NCBI GenBank assembly: GCA_030847615.1
Contig: JAUMIR010000002.1
Span: forward strand, 284,870,028 to 284,934,027
Source: Gambelia wislizenii
Taxonomy: Eukaryota > Chordata > Lepidosauria > Squamata > Crotaphytidae
Reading direction: 5' to 3'
Length of the DNA: 64,000 nucleotides
Shown: positions 22,693 to 33,539 of the stretch, piece after piece
Layout of the letters: every line of letters begins with the position of its first letter
Numbering within the stretch: position 1 is the stretch's first letter
Translations under genes and position numbers: made by a program
The notes under the pieces: generated by a model
The model's database searches: none
The model's input: the letters and a program-made list of their open reading frames with translations, nothing else
What the model was told of the DNA's origin: nothing

Positions 22693-23182
22693 TGTCAGGG
22701 AAAATAGTTTTTGAGATCAGGAGTTTGTCTCCCCCTCCCTGAATAATTTTTTAGCCAGACATGCCTGGCGCCATCTTTAGCTATCAGAAGGTAATAAATC
22801 TGTCTGTTTTTGTTATTCTGTTTCTTAGGCTTGTATGTGAGAAGAAACTTAAGATTGGATTACTTTCGGTTCTCCCAAGGACTAAGTGTTATGGTCTATA
22901 TAATTGGGAGGGGTTATATTGTTTTGTTCCTGAGATAGAAAAGAGCTTCAAGCTTGTGTGTACCTCTCTTGCTTAGAGAGAACCTAGAAAACATGGTTAA
23001 ATGCTTTCTGTTATTGTTTTCCTTTTTATTTAATTGTTATTAATAAAAGTCTAAAAGAATTTTGGCATGGACTTACTTTTGCACCAAAGGAGTATTTGTT
23101 TGCTCACAAAGCACACGTTTTTGTTGCTTATCCCCTGTTCGGATGAACAGGGAGTGACTGCGCTCTGCACAGATCTGTGACA
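22693..23182 (+). repeat. 5-prime LTR of the copia element
   Basis: Begins TGTCAGGG and ends CTGTGACA, so the ends are TG...CA. A TATA-like TCTATATAATTGG lies at about 22896 and an AATAAA at about 23041 followed by GT-rich DNA could serve as polyadenylation signal. By eye I find no difference from the 3-prime LTR over all 490 bp. Confidence 0.96.
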
Positions 23183-23200
23183 GGTTATGGGATGCCCAGG
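23183..23200 (+). other. Primer-binding site, half-tRNA type
   Basis: GGTTATGGGATGCCCAGG starts right after the LTR. GGTTATGGG followed by CCCAG resembles the complement of the anticodon-loop region of initiator tRNA-Met, the half-tRNA primer used by Drosophila copia. The ATG in the middle differs from the expected sequence, so the match is partial. Confidence 0.6.
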
Positions 23201-23521
23201 ATTGCTGGCTAAAGAGTTTATGAGCCGTGAAGCTCTTATGCTGCAAATTGTTTAAGCCTGAGCTGAGAGGGGCTTTGAACAAGCGGCAAGTTGGGCAACT
23301 TTTCCCTTTGGTGTGAAGTCTTTTTCCTTTGAAGCTGTTGGAGCTTGCTTTTGTCTACGCCTGGCAAGAACTTACAACCCCAGCAAGGAGGGGACTGGAA
23401 GGTGAGAAAGCCTGCTGTGAGGACTGCTGAGACCGAACCATTTACAACGCCCTGCTGGTAAGCAACCCCTGTGTGAGGGAAGCAGATAATCAGTTGAGAG
23501 GGGCTAAAGAGTTTATGGATA

Positions 23522-26500
23522 ATGGCTCAGAGTATGGCAGTTTTTCCCTTCCAAAAGTTAAATGATAAGAATTATCATTTGTGGGCTGTGAAGATGGAGG
23601 CTTATTTGCATCAACAATTGATACACGCTCCCATTTTAGCCCCCCCTGCCCAAGGCGCTTCTGTATTGCAACAGCAGTCTGAGGAACGTGCTCGAGCGTC
23701 TCTCATTTTGGCAATTGAGGACAGTCAGTTGATGTATGTGCGAGGCTGTGCCACGGCCAGGGACATTTGGCAAGCACTGCGGCAGGTTTATGTCCATGCT
23801 GGGACTGGTTCACAGCTTATGTTAACAAGGAAGCTGTATAGACTAAAGCTGCAGCCAGATGGCGATGTGGCCACACACATTTCAACTATCCGGCAATATT
23901 TCCATCAGTTGCAGGAGATTAATGTCCATTTTACTGAACAAGAAAAAGTTCATATCCTCTTATCAAGCCTACCAGAAAAATTCGATGCCTTAATATTCTC
24001 CTTCGAAAATATGGCAGCAGCAAATATGACCATTAATTTTATTACTGGTCGTTTGTTGGAAGAAGAGGCTAAGTGGTTGGAGAGGAAAAGTTCTGCTCAA
24101 AAGGCTGTACAGGCGAAGACCCGCAATTCTACAAATGATCCAGTAGATGGCTCTAAAGACCCCAGTAAGGGTGTGGTCCCCGCTTTTGCTGTGAAATCTA
24201 AGCTTTGCTGGAACTGTGGCAAAGATGGACATTTTGCAAAACAGTGCAAAGCAAAAAAGAGCAAAGAAAGCAAGAAAAAGCCTGCTTCATCTAGTATGAC
24301 TGTTTCTGCAGTTGTTTTGCAAGCTGTGAAGGAGCAAAATAGAGATTTATCTCAATGGTGTTTGGATAGCGGCTGCAATGCTTTTATCTCCAATAATAAA
24401 GAACTCTTTAAGGACTTTAAAGAGACTAGCCCCTCAAGTGTGAGTTTGGCTGATGGATCCAAGTCAAAATGTTTGGGTAAAGGTACATGTTTTGTACAAT
24501 GTTTGAACATGGATGTAAAAAATGTTCAGTATGTTCCTGATTTAAAAATGTGTTTACTCTCTGTTGTTAAATTGACACAGGAGGGCTATGAAGTACAATT
24601 TAAAGGGAACAAATGTTATATTTTAAAGGATGGTACTGTTATGGCTGAAGGGGTTTTTCATGACCAACTGTATTATATGTATAATAGTGTACAGGAGCCT
24701 CAAACCAGTACTATAATGGCAAACTCTCCTTTGCATGATAATTGTGTACATCTGTTGCATAGGAGATTTGGCCATGCTAGTTTTAAGGTCCTCAGGCAGA
24801 TGCCTGACATGGTGGATGGGTTAAGTTTGAGGGCTTGTCAGAAGTACCTGGATTGTAAAATTTGTAAAAAATCGAAATCCAAGGTCCATCCTTTTCCCAA
24901 GCATAGTGAGAGAAAGTCAAAAAGAATTCTAGAATTGGTTCATATGGACCTGTCTGGCCCCTATCCACCTTCCCTGGGAGGAGCCAAGTACATCCTGGTC
25001 TTGGTCGATGATTTTAGTCGTTATTGTTTCCTATTCTTACTCAAGAGTAAGGATGAGACATTTCAGACTTTTAAAAATTGGGTGGCTTATGTTGAGAGAC
25101 ATTTTCCCCAGAAGGTGTCATCTCTCCAGTCAGATAGGGGAGGGGAATTCATGTCAAATGAGTTCCAAAATTGGCTAAAACAAAAAGGAATTTTCCACAG
25201 ACTCACAACCCCTTATAGTCCTAATGAGAATGGGATTTCTGAGAGAAAAATTGGTGTTTTGCAAACAATTAAAGATAGCCTGATGTTTGATGCAAACATT
25301 GAGCAGAAGTACTGGGGAGAAGCTATGTTAACAGCTGCTTATTTAAGTAACCGTGTACCCAGTTCTGTGGTTTCAAATACACCCTTTTTCATGTTTTATG
25401 GCAAAAAGCCATCTGTGAGGCACATTAGGACCTTTGGGTCCTATGCATGGGTGAATATCCCTAAGGCAAACAGAAAAAAGGGGGAACCCAAGGCTAGGAG
25501 GCTCAGATTTGTCGGGTACGACCAATCATCAAAGGGCTGGCGGTTCGCGTTTGGGGATGGGAGAGTTTTGATTTCCAGGAATGCTGAATTTGAGGAGCAG
25601 GCCAACTGGTCTCATGTCCATGCTAATTTAGATGTGGTTTTGCCTTCATTTGTTGGTGAAAATCAGCCTGAGCAGCAGCAGCAGTCTGTTGGGACAGGCA
25701 CTGATGTTTCCCCAGACTTGAGAGGAGAGGGTTCCAAGCATGAATCCTTTGATGTGGAAAGTGATTCAAATGCAGATTCTGACAATGATCAGGCTCAGCC
25801 TGTTGTCCCCCGTCGCTCTAACAGAGAGACAAAGGGAGTGCCTCCTTTAAGATTCACAGCACAGAATGTAAAAGTTTGCCAGGTGACTTTTGAACCTGAT
25901 AATTATACTGATGTTTTAAAGTTGCCAAAAGAAGAACAACAAAAGTGGCAAGAGGCAATGGAAAATGAAATGGAATCCATCAAAGGTCATGATGTTTTCC
26001 GTATTGTGGCATTGCCACAGGGAGAAAAGGCTGTAGGTTGCCGTTGGGTATATAAGAGAAAGCAATTGCAGGATGGGGGTGTCAAATATAAAGCACGTTT
26101 GGTTGCAAAGGGGTATTCACAGATACAGTATCAAAATTATGATCAGGTTTTTGCACCCACTGTTAAAGTACAAAGTGTAAAGATTGCTTTATCTATTGCA
26201 AGTTTAAACCAACTTAAAGTCAATCACTTTGATGTAGAGACTGCATATTTAAATGCTCCATTGGATGAGTGCATCTATATGGAGCAAGCTCCTGGGTTTC
26301 ACAGTGGGGGAGCAGACCAGGTTTATTGCCTCAATAAAGCCTTGTATGGTCTCAAGCAAAGTGGCCGATGTTGGTACCTTTGTTTGGATGAACAGCTGAA
26401 AAATGTTGGTTTTCAGAACAGCATTGCTGATCCATGTTTGTATACAAGGGGTGTTAATCAGAATTATGAAATCGTCGTCGCTTTTGTGGATGATTTCTGC

Positions 26501-27439
26501 TTGATTACACAAACTGATGTTCAGGTGCAAAGGTTTAAACAGGAATTGGGTTCAAAATTTAAATTGAAGGACCTTGGTCAAATTAGAAACTATTTGGGAG
26601 TAGATTTTCAGAGGTTTGAAAATGGTGATTTTAAAATGAGTCAAGTTCAAAAGATTGAAAGAGTTTTGGATCTTTGTAACATGTCTCAATGTAAACCTGC
26701 TCGAACTCCTATGTGTTGTGATTTCATAAATGTCACAGATTCTAGGCCATTTGAACATCCTGAACTTTTTCATTTTGTAATTGGAAGTTTATTGTATATT
26801 GCAAGATGGTCACGTCCAGATATACAATATGCTGTAAATGTTTTGTCTAGAAAAGTGTCAAAACCAACTCAACATGATTGGCAAGGTTTGAAACGCTTAT
26901 TAAGGTATTTGCGTGGAACTTTGAATTATGGCGTAAAAATAAGTTCACAAGGTTCTCATGAGTTGGAAGCTTTTTGCGATGCCAGTTTTGCCAGCGAAAT
27001 CCAAAATAGATATTCTGATTCAGGGATGATAATTTTTTATGCTGGCACTGCCATACACTGGGGGTCAAAAAAGCAATCCACTATTGCTTTAAGCTCGGCA
27101 GAGGCAGAATTTGCCGCGTTGTCAAGCGTGGTAAATGAGCTGATTTATCTAAAACAAATTTTTAGTGATTTAGGTATGCCAATTTCAGAAGCTGTTAAAG
27201 TTTTTGAAGACTCTCAAGCATGTATAGCGATGGCAACAGCACAAGGTGTTAAAAGTAGAACAAAACATGTGGCTGTAAAATTTCAAAATGTTAGAGAAGC
27301 TGTTCAAAATGGTTTAATTGATTTGGTGTATTGTCCCAGTGAAGAAAATATAGCAGATTTATTTACTAAAGCGTTGGGTAATATTAAGCATGACCTTTTG
27401 TGTGACAGACTAGGTATGGATATGTCGATGTCTGGATGA
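23522..27439 (+). CDS. Copia gag-pol polyprotein
   Basis: A single 1305-codon ORF with no stop or frameshift. Gag (about residues 1-225) is followed by a CCHC knuckle starting at Cys229 (CWNCGKDGHFAKQC). The protease carries DSG at 282-284 (LDSGCNAFIS; the family usually has DSGAS/T). Integrase has an HHCC finger from His413 to Cys445/Cys448 and D476, D538, E574, an exact DD35E spacing. RT has the first Asp at 904 (HFDVETAYLNAP) and the FVDD box with D990/D991. RNase H shows D1153, E1194 (SSAEAEF) and the ADLFTKAL terminus near 1280. It makes the proteins for particle assembly, reverse transcription and integration. The ATG at 23522 is the first in frame after the leader. All key catalytic residues are present. 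Confidence 0.96.
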   Translation: MAQSMAVFPFQKLNDKNYHLWAVKMEAYLHQQLIHAPILAPPAQGASVLQQQSEERARASLILAIEDSQLMYVRGCATARDIWQALRQVYVHAGTGSQLMLTRKLYRLKLQPDGDVATHISTIRQYFHQLQEINVHFTEQEKVHILLSSLPEKFDALIFSFENMAAANMTINFITGRLLEEEAKWLERKSSAQKAVQAKTRNSTNDPVDGSKDPSKGVVPAFAVKSKLCWNCGKDGHFAKQCKAKKSKESKKKPASSSMTVSAVVLQAVKEQNRDLSQWCLDSGCNAFISNNKELFKDFKETSPSSVSLADGSKSKCLGKGTCFVQCLNMDVKNVQYVPDLKMCLLSVVKLTQEGYEVQFKGNKCYILKDGTVMAEGVFHDQLYYMYNSVQEPQTSTIMANSPLHDNCVHLLHRRFGHASFKVLRQMPDMVDGLSLRACQKYLDCKICKKSKSKVHPFPKHSERKSKRILELVHMDLSGPYPPSLGGAKYILVLVDDFSRYCFLFLLKSKDETFQTFKNWVAYVERHFPQKVSSLQSDRGGEFMSNEFQNWLKQKGIFHRLTTPYSPNENGISERKIGVLQTIKDSLMFDANIEQKYWGEAMLTAAYLSNRVPSSVVSNTPFFMFYGKKPSVRHIRTFGSYAWVNIPKANRKKGEPKARRLRFVGYDQSSKGWRFAFGDGRVLISRNAEFEEQANWSHVHANLDVVLPSFVGENQPEQQQQSVGTGTDVSPDLRGEGSKHESFDVESDSNADSDNDQAQPVVPRRSNRETKGVPPLRFTAQNVKVCQVTFEPDNYTDVLKLPKEEQQKWQEAMENEMESIKGHDVFRIVALPQGEKAVGCRWVYKRKQLQDGGVKYKARLVAKGYSQIQYQNYDQVFAPTVKVQSVKIALSIASLNQLKVNHFDVETAYLNAPLDECIYMEQAPGFHSGGADQVYCLNKALYGLKQSGRCWYLCLDEQLKNVGFQNSIADPCLYTRGVNQNYEIVVAFVDDFCLITQTDVQVQRFKQELGSKFKLKDLGQIRNYLGVDFQRFENGDFKMSQVQKIERVLDLCNMSQCKPARTPMCCDFINVTDSRPFEHPELFHFVIGSLLYIARWSRPDIQYAVNVLSRKVSKPTQHDWQGLKRLLRYLRGTLNYGVKISSQGSHELEAFCDASFASEIQNRYSDSGMIIFYAGTAIHWGSKKQSTIALSSAEAEFAALSSVVNELIYLKQIFSDLGMPISEAVKVFEDSQACIAMATAQGVKSRTKHVAVKFQNVREAVQNGLIDLVYCPSEENIADLFTKALGNIKHDLLCDRLGMDMSMSG

Positions 27440-27444
27440 AAAAT

Positions 27445-27452
27445 TAGAGGGG
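27445..27452 (+). other. Polypurine tract of the copia element
   Basis: TAGAGGGG ends exactly at the base before the 3-prime LTR, the position expected for the plus-strand primer. It lies six bases after the gag-pol stop codon. Confidence 0.85.
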
Positions 27453-27942
27453 TGTCAGGGAAAATAGTTTTTGAGATCAGGAGTTTGTCTCCCCCTCCCT
27501 GAATAATTTTTTAGCCAGACATGCCTGGCGCCATCTTTAGCTATCAGAAGGTAATAAATCTGTCTGTTTTTGTTATTCTGTTTCTTAGGCTTGTATGTGA
27601 GAAGAAACTTAAGATTGGATTACTTTCGGTTCTCCCAAGGACTAAGTGTTATGGTCTATATAATTGGGAGGGGTTATATTGTTTTGTTCCTGAGATAGAA
27701 AAGAGCTTCAAGCTTGTGTGTACCTCTCTTGCTTAGAGAGAACCTAGAAAACATGGTTAAATGCTTTCTGTTATTGTTTTCCTTTTTATTTAATTGTTAT
27801 TAATAAAAGTCTAAAAGAATTTTGGCATGGACTTACTTTTGCACCAAAGGAGTATTTGTTTGCTCACAAAGCACACGTTTTTGTTGCTTATCCCCTGTTC
27901 GGATGAACAGGGAGTGACTGCGCTCTGCACAGATCTGTGACA
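27453..27942 (+). repeat. 3-prime LTR of the copia element
   Basis: 490 bp, TG...CA ends, apparently identical to the 5-prime LTR. It is followed at once by the second GACAC. Confidence 0.96.
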
Positions 27943-27947
27943 GACAC

Positions 27948-28660
27948 ACCTGGCAAGTTAATGGAGAGGGAAGACTTTGCTTTAATTCTGTAATTCACCA
28001 ATATATAGGTATGCCTACCTGTCTGTCATTCCATAACTCTGCTGAACAATAAAGCATCAGAATGAAAATTTAGGACACATTTCTAGTTTTAAAGTTAATA
28101 TACCATATCAGTCACTTCACCCATTTCTTTTAAAAAAGGAAAGAAAATGCAAAATTCAATGCAACGTGATATCTTCCTTGAAGCCAGAAAGATCAAAACA
28201 AATGCTGCTCTGCAGTTTGAAGAAACTATTTTTTGTTTAACCTTGAAAAACACCACTGATCTCAAAGACAGATGTATTCAAAGAAACATACCAACTCTAC
28301 TGTTAAAACACACTACCATGTGGGATTTCCATTTAAGCCTTGACAGTTAAAGCTGAACTCTTGTGTGCAGTTTCAGGATAGAATGGTATGAATCCCAACA
28401 CTTATTTTCAAAAGAAGTTGGGAGAATAAACCAGATTCTAAGGCAACCTAAAAGGAGCCTTCCCCAACCTGATGTTCTCCAAATGTGCTGGACTACAACT
28501 CCCATCATTCCCAGTCAGTCTGGCAATTGAAAGTTGCAGTAGAACACAGCTTGTGGGCAGCTGGTTAAGGAAGAATGGTCTAAAACAAGGCTTCTTGAAC
28601 AATGTACTCTACTATTGCCTCAGGAACCCTTGTGGGTTGGGATGCAATACAGAAATACAA
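27948..28660. other. Non-coding stretch with a possible MITE remnant
   Basis: No gene visible. At about 28455-28565 the sequence GCTGGACTACAACTCCCATCATTCCCAG is of the kind found in the hAT-like MITEs elsewhere in this window (34440, 41312, 63727); the ends are too decayed to define. Confidence 0.4.
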
Positions 28661-28672
28661 TCAATCAACATC

Positions 28673-29225
28673 ATCATCATCATAAAATTTATTTATACCC
28701 TGCCCCTCTGTTAAAACAATCAGGGCGGCTTACAAAAATTAAAATATAATACAGATAAAATCCCCAAACACCCCCCACCCCCACCCTCCCCCATAAAAAA
28801 CTATTAAACCATTATAAATTAAAACCAACTGATCTAAAAACACATTTAAAAACAATAAATACAATAAAATACAATAAGTGACCAGCGGACTAAAAGAAGC
28901 CAGGATCCCCTGAGGCCGGGATCTAATTAGGAAAGGCCTGCCGAAAGAGATCCGTCTTTAGTCCTTTTTAAAATCTACTCAAGCTTGTTATCTGACGGAT
29001 CTCGTTCGGCAGGTCATTCCACAATTTGGGGGCGATTATGAATAATAACTCCTTTGCAGGAACAGCCCCAGCGTCTATCTTGACAGGCTCTCTACCTCCA
29101 ACTGCAGCTGGTTGGCTTTGAAAGCTCACATGCAGGAAGCCCTTGCTCCCAGGTATCATCTTATCCCAGGCTTGTTCAAAGTATCTGCTGATCACAAGTG
29201 TACTGCCTCCAAGCACAGAGTTCAC
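28673..29225 (-). pseudogene. L2-type LINE, 3-prime end
   Basis: On the minus strand the C-terminal RT-region motif KLWNDLPNEIRQITSLSRF is followed by a 3-prime UTR that ends GGGGCAGGGTATAAATAAAT and an ATG/ATT microsatellite-like tail at 28660-28685. The last ~75 codons are readable from 29225; upstream sequence is not recognisable. Closely related to 42682-43405. Confidence 0.8.
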
Positions 29226-29229
29226 AGCC

Positions 29230-30535
29230 AGTGTCCCATGAATGCTGCATTCCTATATTCTGTGAACCTGGTTTTGTCAGAGTGGTTTGAACCAACAAGC
29301 ATCACATCTGGTGTTAGAAAATTCTGCCATTTAGATGCACTATTTTACACAACCCAAAATTCAATGACAGAATTTGGCATCACAAAATATTCATCTAATG
29401 TTGCACTAGATAGCTACTCACTTAACTTTTAAAAATCTTTAAAAAGGATTAAATTCATAAAGCATAGGCCTATCAGTCACAGAAAATCATGATATAGCTT
29501 AAAAATGGAACCAACACACTCACAAACCATTTAGTTCTGCGTGTAAGATGCTAAGGATAAAAAGAGAGGGAAGGTCATCACCAATAGAACTTGCTAAGGC
29601 AACTGGCTAATCATTGTTAGAAAGAGCACAAAGCAGCCTGCAACAAAATGTTGTAGTATATTCCCGATTTATCATAGGGCACTGTTCTTCTTCATGGAGT
29701 CAGACAGCCTTGCCTTCTTCCAGACTATTATAATTCCATTCTTTCTCCCCAATTTCTTTGTGTCATTTCTTTTCCAAATGGCACTCTGTTTTCTGTATTC
29801 AATGAGTCTTTACTGTGGTGATTATTTGCTTGCTCCCATGATTTTTAAAACAAATTTCTCTTTTTAAAAAAAAATACCAAAAAACTCAGTGTTTCACTGA
29901 GCATGCTCTCATTTCCCAGTGGCTTCATTTCTACTGGCATCCTGAACCCACTATTAGAGTGAGCAATGCTGAGTTTGATGGATCTGTGGTCTGATCCTAT
30001 AAAGTGGTTCTTAGGTTCTCTCTCATACTATATCACAAGGAAAGGGGCTGTTTACACTGTCATTCATAGCTCATGAGATACCTCCTAAAGCAAATGCTGA
30101 GACTTGGAAACTCTGGCAGCTGTACATCAGCAAATGAACAAAGGAGGAACTTTCACAGCTGTGAAGTTTTTAGAATAAGTGAGAAAAGCCCACAGAGCCA
30201 ATAGTGGGGGCACTGACTGAAGGGCAACCAAAGATCACTTTCTGTATTACTTCTTGAAGAAATAGATTCACAGATCCACATTGTCTTGAGATATATTTAA
30301 CTTTAAGAAAGGTATGAAACACTCCTTGAAACTTGGACTATCTGCGGGCAACCCAATGCGAAGCCAATGCTGAAAACCATTGATGCAATTTCTGTTCTAC
30401 CATTCTCTATTTAAGTACTAACCTTTGCCTTAAATGGGTACATAAGGAATAAAATATCTATAGGGAAAAGAGACTGCTGCTGTCCTGAGACTTAATCAGA
30501 CTGAAAGGTAGAGATTTGGGGTTCTGTCAATTTAT
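29230..30535. other. Non-coding stretch, no gene recognised
   Basis: AT-rich sequence without a conserved ORF, RNA or recognised repeat end. Confidence 0.45.
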
Positions 30536-30539
30536 TCTG

Positions 30540-31345
30540 TCTTTTCATTATTATAGCTTGGGTGTTCTCCTGGACTCAACTCTGAGCTTGGATGCCCGGG
30601 TCTCAGCAGTAGCCAGGGGTGCATTTTCACAGTTAAAACAGATCTGGCCATGGTGACACATGCCTTGATCACATCCCATTTAGACTACTGTAATGCACTC
30701 TACGTGGGGCTGCCTTTGTAAACTGTTCAGAAACTTCAGTGGGCCCAGAATGCTGCAGCCAGAATGCTGATTGGGACTAGCTATAGCATCATATAACCCC
30801 TGTGTTAAAACAGCTTCACTGGCTACCGGTTCATTTCCAAGCACAATTCAAAGTGCTGGTCATGACCTATAAAGCCCTATATGACTTGGGTCCAAACTAT
30901 TTAGAAGACTGTATCTCCCAATACGAACCTGCCAGAATTTTAAGATCCTCAGGGGAAGGCTTTCTCTCGGTCCCATCATCATCCCAGGCTCGCTTGGTGA
31001 GGACATGAGAGAGAGCCTTCTCAGTGGCTGCTCCCACCCTCTGGAACGCCCTCCCTCAGGAGGCTAGGCTGGCCTTCTCCCTGCTTTCCTTTTGCCAGCA
31101 GGCAAAAACATTTTTATTTCAGCAAGCTTTTTAATTTGTAGTTGTGGACACAGAGGTTTTTATTGGGGTGTGTTTTTATTATACTTATTGTTTAAATTTG
31201 TATATGTTTTAAAAATAATTTTAATTGTTACTTTTTAATTGTTTTATTTTTACTTGTTTTTATGTTGTAAACTGCTTAGGGAGAGCTTTGACATTGATAA
31301 GCAGTATAGAAATGTAGAAAACAAACAAATAAATAAATAAATAAA
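30540..31345 (+). pseudogene. L2-type LINE, 3-prime end
   Basis: Translation in shifted frames gives LGVLLDSTLSLDA near 30560, HLDYCNALYVGLP near 30690, then LHWLPVHFQAQFKVLVMTYK and ALYDLGPNYLEDCI at 30810-30910. APTLWNALPQEARLAFS follows at about 31040, then a 3-prime UTR with GTAAACTGCTTAGGGAG and a TAAA-repeat tail (31325-31345). Stops and frame changes break it. Its segment 30955-30995 serves as the empty-site comparison for the fold-back element at 51462. Confidence 0.88.
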
Positions 31346-31359
31346 TGGTGTAACTAATT

Positions 31360-31565
31360 GTTGTTGTTCTTTGCCTTCAAGTCGTTTCTGACAGAACGGC
31401 AAACGTATCACAGGATTTTCTTGGCAAGATTTGTTCAGAAGAGGCTTGCCTTTGCCTTCCTCTGAGGCTGAGAGAGTGTAGTTTGCCCAAGGTCATCCAG
31501 TGGGTTTCTACAGCTAAGGAGGAATTCGAACCCTGGTCTCCAGATATCAAACTGGTTCTCTGTAG
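31360..31565 (-). mobile_element. tRNA-derived SINE, minus orientation
   Basis: TTGTTGTTCTTTGCCTTCAAG, TTCTTGGCAAGATTTGTTCAG, CAAGGTCATCCAGTGGGTTTC and GAATTCGAACCCTGGTCTCC identify the same family as 18584. It directly follows the L2 tail. Confidence 0.88.
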
Positions 31566-31569
31566 CTGC

Positions 31570-32295
31570 CCTCATGAAAAGAACTAAAAGCTTAGTTTAA
31601 AAATGATGGTGTGTGAAAAGAATGAGCATATATTTGAGGGCAAGGTGAGTTCGAATGGATAAGATTCAGAAGGAGAAAATGAATATTAAAAAGGATTTGG
31701 AGGAGAGGATTTACAGAGAAGACAAAGCTGGGGGGGGCAGGTTAATGAAAGCAAAGCAAGAGGCAGTGAGGGAAAGATTAGATTAATGAAGTTTGAAGGA
31801 CTGAAAAGGGGCAGTGGGAACATACAGCAGATCAGAATATTTCATATCTATGTTGCCACTGAGTATTGAAGCCTAGTGGGGGCCCTTTGATATCACTGTG
31901 CAACAGTTGCAAGTAATTTACAACAGGGGAGGGCTTGCCAGTGGCAAATTACTCCTGTGAGAAATTCCTTTCTGTTACCAAGGGACTTGCTTTGCCTTTT
32001 AAAAATATATATATGTGAAGTTTATTTGAAAATAGGTGACTGAAACTGTTGCCTCAACACTTTCCACAAACTGTAATGCAGAGCTAAGCAAATGACAAAA
32101 CTGTCTTATTTTAAGGGCAAAGCTTTTAAGACAGACCAGGGGGCAGCGGGATTGCATAGTGACTGAACTATCCATCAAGAAAACCAGGCAGGAGTACGGT
32201 AATAGGGAGTCTTGCAGCAGATCAATAGCTGTAATTATTTTGGTTGCAACACTATACAAAATCAAGTAGGCTGCCCAAAGTTAGGGCTAAAGATA
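31570..32295. other. Non-coding stretch, no gene recognised
   Basis: Nothing beyond simple AG-rich and AT-rich sequence is visible. Confidence 0.45.
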
Positions 32296-32297
32296 TA

Positions 32298-32390
32298 CCA
32301 CCGGCCCTCCATATCCATGGATTCCTTCCCCACAGATTCAGCCAACCACAACTTGGAAATACTCCCCTCAGCTCAGGAAAAAACTGGGGA
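32298..32390. repeat. Tigger-like element fragment (left end)
   Basis: CCACCGGCCCTCCATATCCATGGATTCC followed by GATTCAGCCAACCACAACTTG resembles the left end of a Tigger/MER2-type element after a TA. The right end is missing. Confidence 0.6.
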
Positions 32391-32669
32391 TGTAGCCACA
32401 GATTTCAGCTTCCAAGAAATTTTAGTTTTTGAGTTTGTAATGCTTGTACATGTATTGATATTTGCCATATGCAAAACTTCCTCCCCCAGATGTGTTTGAA
32501 AATGCTTCCTCAAATATTATAAACCAGAGGGATGGTTGAATGAGGGTATCATGAAAGTGACTTTTTAGGATTACAACTTTCACAATGCTCCAGCCTACAC
32601 AGATAGTGGCCAGGCTTGCTAGAGTATTGGGAAAACTGTAGTCCAAAGAGTAACATTTCCAAAATCTAG

Positions 32670-33130
32670 GGTAGTTAGTATATCAAACCTAACAGTATTT
32701 CTACATAGTTATAGTACTTCAATGTCATTTTAATTGCATAGCTGCAGCCTACAGAGTCCTGGATTTTGTAGTTTGGTTGAAGACTAAAGCTACCAGAGTG
32801 AAAACTGGAGAGGGCTCCTGTACTTTTAATGGTTGCATAGAAGAGGGAATTTCAGCAGATGTTACTTGTACAACCAGGTAACAAACAACATGTGCTGAAA
32901 TTCCCTTGTCTACACAGTCATTAAAGGTATGTACAGGAGCCCTCTCCAGTTTTCACTCTGGCAATCACACTTAAGACCTTCTTGAAATTCTCTCTAAAGG
33001 AGGCTGAGTGCTGTGGTCTGGGGAAGACACTAAAGCTCCCTAGTGAAGAGTATCAAATTTATCAACAAACTAGAGATGCCAGCATTCCATAGGATGGAGC
33101 CATCACAGCTATTGCAATATCACACTAATA
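32670..33130. repeat. MITE (13026/45800 type) interrupted by palindrome B
   Basis: Flanks such as TAATTGCATAGCTGCAGCCTACAGAGTCCTGG-like DNA on the left and GCCAGCATTCCATAGGATGGAGCCATCACAGC on the right match the MITE family at 13026 and 45800. The middle (32795-32963) is a separate, later palindromic element. Confidence 0.55.
32795..32963. mobile_element. Palindromic element B, compact copy
   Basis: GAGTGAAAACTGGAGAGGGC at the left faces GCCCTCTCCAGTTTTCACTC at the right. Inside, AGGGAATTTCAGCA and TGCTGAAATTCCCT pair as well, leaving a short centre near 32880. A longer copy with the same termini occupies about 35261-36092. Target duplication unclear. Confidence 0.75.
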
Positions 33131-33323
33131 ATAGACCTGTATTCAAATCCCCACAAAGCTTACTGTATTGCTTTGGTCCACTCTGTCATCCTAATCTATC
33201 TGATGGGGTCATTCAACCCTGGAAGAACCAGCTATGCATGTTGCTTTATAAAAAGCCTGGTGCTAACATGAACTAAATATTTTCAAGGGGTGAGTCTTCT
33301 GTTTCCTCCACAGATCATTGGCT

Positions 33324-33534
33324 AGTCTGTGGGCCCTTGGTATCTGCTGGGGTTTGGTTCCAGGCCTCCCATGCATACCAAAATCCGTGGATGCTCAACT
33401 CCCATTATATACAATGGCATAGTAAAATGGTATCCTTTATATAAAATGGCAATATCAAGGTTTACTTCTTGGAATTATTTTTAAATATTTTCAAGCTGCA
33501 TATGGTGAAATCTGTGGATACAGAGGGCTAACTG
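33324..33534. mobile_element. Tigger-like MITE
   Basis: TGGGCCCTTGGTATCTGCTGGGG at the left and GGATACAGAGGGCTAACTG at the right form decayed TIRs, with TA after the right end (33535-33536). Internal CCCATTATATACAATGGCATAG and ATATAAAATGGCAATATCAAGG match the element at 38287. Left boundary approximate. Confidence 0.75.
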
Positions 33535-33539
33535 TATGT

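Larger units (their letters stand above)
22693..27942 (+). mobile_element. Complete Ty1/copia LTR retrotransposon
   Basis: A 5250-bp element with two 490-bp LTRs, a primer-binding site, one long gag-pol ORF, a purine tract and a perfect 5-bp target duplication GACAC (22688-22692 and 27943-27947). Domain order gag, protease, integrase, RT, RNase H (integrase before RT) defines Ty1/copia rather than gypsy. The LTRs look identical and the ORF is uninterrupted, so the insertion is recent and may be mobilisation-competent. It lies antisense to EPHB6. Confidence 0.97.

Noticed and set aside
22761..22976. 71-codon ORF occurring identically at 27521
   Set aside because: It lies in the LTRs and is duplicated only because the LTRs are; no known LTR-encoded protein in copia elements matches it.
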